This document shows positions 32,965 through 34,278 of a DNA stretch of 34,278 nt, in pieces. The DNA comes from an uncultured Romboutsia sp. (GTDB lineage Bacteria > Bacillota > Clostridia > Peptostreptococcales > Peptostreptococcaceae). The notes below the pieces were generated by a model, which saw only the letters and a program-made list of their open reading frames with translations, was not told where the DNA came from and made no database searches. The translations under genes and the position numbers were made by a program. How positions within the stretch are numbered: the first letter of the stretch is position 1; every line of letters starts with the position of its first letter. The stretch lies in assembly GCA_904418825.1 (NCBI GenBank), contig CAJFPU010000011.1:1-34278 (forward strand). Direction: 5' to 3'.

Positions 32965-33073
32965 AAAAAACTCCTAAAAAATATTTTTAAAATAAATTTA
33001 AGCAAAAAAAATTAAAAAAATGCAAATATATTTAAAAATTTTATGTATAAAAAATATATAATTAACCTGTTAA

Positions 33074-33088
33074 TGAAAATCAATATCA
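33074..33088. promoter_or_regulatory. Fur-like box between araC and the NEAT gene
   Basis: TGAAAATCAATATCA matches the 7-1-7 Fur consensus TGATAAT-N-ATTATCA at 12 of 14 defined positions. It overlaps a possible promoter (TTAATG 33070-33075, TATAAA 33091-33096) 111 bases before the NEAT gene. Iron control of a NEAT-domain gene is expected from family knowledge. Confidence 0.55.
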
Positions 33089-33198
33089 TATATAAATAAC
33101 ATAATAGATAATATAAAGTATAAATTTTAAAAAGTCAATAATAAATAATAATTATTTTTAGATAAGATTTATTATTAATTTGAAGTGGAGGAGAAATT

Positions 33199-34278
33199 AT
33201 GGCTTTAAGAAAAAGAGGTTTAAAAGTAGCAGTTACAACAATGGCAATAATATCAGTTATATCATCAGGAGGATTAAATAATATTTATGCTGATGGAAGT
33301 ATAACTAAAAATACTACAGCAATAGAAAGAACACTAGAGGATAAAACTTATTCAGTAACAAATAAAATAGAATATATAAAAGATGATGAAATAATAACAT
33401 CTGGTCATGGATACCAATCTTTAAGGGACTCTTTATCAGAAAATACAATAATAGAAGTTAAAAATAGTAAAATATACATGACTTTAGAATTTACAGATTC
33501 TCAATATAGCCTTATAGATAATATAAGAGTGACAGTAGATGAAAAAACAACTAATTTTGAAAAATCAAGTGATAAAAAATATACAGTTGAATTAGAAAGT
33601 TTAGATTCAAATATACAATTAAGTTATAATGTTAATATACCAATACCTAATATGCCACCACATGATTTTACTGTAAATGTAAAGTTAGCAGAGACTCCAG
33701 AACTTGAAACAAAAAACAATGCACCAGTAATAAATGTAGTAGATTTATCAATATATGTAGGAGATAAATTTGATCCATTAAGTGGAGCAACAAGTGGAGT
33801 AGCAACAGATGAGGAAGATGGAGATTTAACTTCAAAAATAGAAGTTGTTGGTGATGTAGATACAACTAAGGCTGGAAATTATACAGTTACATATAAAGTT
33901 ACAGATTCACAAGGTGCTACAACAACTAAAACTATAACAGTTATAGTTTTAGAGAAGGAAGCATCAAGTGAAGATAAATTAGAGAACGGAAAATATACAA
34001 TAAAAAATACAACTACTTACTCAGGAAATAGTTCAATGGGATCAAGTATGGTAAGAAATTCTTTAAAAGAAACATCTTACATAGAAGTAAAAGATGGAAA
34101 GATGTATGCTACATTAGAATTTGCATCAGATTTATACAAAACTATGGAAAATATTAAAATATCTGTTGATGGAGTAAATGTAGCTATAACAGAAGATAAA
34201 GATAATGCTAAAGTTACATTTGAAGTTAACTCAGTAAATTCTAAGATAGGAGTATCAGCATATATAACAGCTATGGGT
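33199..34278 (+). CDS. Secreted/surface NEAT-domain (haem-binding) protein with Ig-like module, 3' end outside window
   Basis: An open frame of at least 360 residues runs off the window. A signal peptide (about residues 1-32, ending IYADG) is followed by two NEAT-like beta-sandwich domains, about 46-165 and 265-360. Both contain the family pattern of a short helix with serine-rich run (YQSLRDSLSE; SSMGSSMVRNSLKE), then IEVKNSKIYMTLEF or IEVKDGKMYATLEF. Between them (about 172-253) lies an Ig-like DUF5011-type module, TDEEDGDLTSKIEVVGDV, the same type as in the M60 protease at 2406. NEAT domains bind haem or haemoproteins at the Gram-positive surface. The usual YxxxY haem motif is not evident in the visible parts, so haem binding is uncertain. 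RBS GGAGGAG. Preceded by a Fur-like box and divergent from the broken AraC gene. Confidence 0.85.
   Translation, partial: MALRKRGLKVAVTTMAIISVISSGGLNNIYADGSITKNTTAIERTLEDKTYSVTNKIEYIKDDEIITSGHGYQSLRDSLSENTIIEVKNSKIYMTLEFTDSQYSLIDNIRVTVDEKTTNFEKSSDKKYTVELESLDSNIQLSYNVNIPIPNMPPHDFTVNVKLAETPELETKNNAPVINVVDLSIYVGDKFDPLSGATSGVATDEEDGDLTSKIEVVGDVDTTKAGNYTVTYKVTDSQGATTTKTITVIVLEKEASSEDKLENGKYTIKNTTTYSGNSSMGSSMVRNSLKETSYIEVKDGKMYATLEFASDLYKTMENIKISVDGVNVAITEDKDNAKVTFEVNSVNSKIGVSAYITAMG

Noticed and set aside
1..34278. CRISPR arrays, tRNA/rRNA genes, transposases, integrases or prophage genes
   Set aside because: None seen: no regularly spaced repeats, no cloverleaf with conserved T-loop, and no recognisable mobile-element protein.

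Overview
The window is very AT-rich DNA with purine-rich ribosome binding sites, strong intrinsic terminators, a c-di-GMP-I riboswitch, an HydE maturase and a split threonine/serine-type exporter. This fits an anaerobic, low-GC Firmicute of class Clostridia. Gene content and style point to the Peptostreptococcaceae (Clostridioides, Paraclostridium, Paeniclostridium, Terrisporobacter type). That placement is inference; no rRNA or housekeeping marker is present. I saw no rRNA, tRNA, CRISPR array, insertion sequence with transposase, or prophage.

Layout. 1-2000: the 3' part of a YfcC/DcuC-type transporter broken by an in-frame TGA, then a small membrane protein. 2000-8000: a short dispersed repeat, a promoter and a c-di-GMP class I riboswitch ahead of a giant secreted M60 (gluzincin) metalloprotease with four Ig-like/NPCBM pairs. 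8000-12550: a katG relic, a small membrane protein, an OFA-type MFS transporter and a YeiH-type transporter divergent from a LysR regulator. 12550-17450: aldo/keto reductase, a GGGCA-rich inverted-repeat element, a staygreen homologue, hydE, a Crp/Fnr regulator and cytidine deaminase. 17768-21720: an operon of a 22-residue-repeat protein, a MoxR-like AAA+ ATPase and an HExxH plus VWA protein, followed by a leaderless Cu/Zn superoxide dismutase. 21940-27282: a Fur-type promoter and a siderophore ABC importer operon ending in a MATE exporter. 27493-28748: two-gene ThrE-type exporter. 28900-30440: gene debris, a second copy of the dispersed repeat, an XRE-superoxide reductase fusion, and an unexplained pair of hairpins with G-rich loops. 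30693-34278: a divergent FolD, a dCMP deaminase-family protein, an AraC regulator broken by an exact 49-bp tandem duplication, and the start of a NEAT-domain (haem/iron) surface protein.

Themes. Iron and oxygen stress recur: Fur-like boxes before the siderophore operon and the NEAT gene, Cu/Zn SOD with its own operator, and a superoxide reductase fused to a DNA-binding domain. Host-surface interaction recurs too: the c-di-GMP-controlled mucin-type protease and the NEAT protein share the same Ig-like module type. Three genes look recently broken or decayed (yfcC, araC, katG). The best candidates for undescribed biology are the repeat protein/AAA+/VWA operon, the DNA-binding superoxide reductase, the tandem G-loop hairpins, and the reversible-looking araC duplication.
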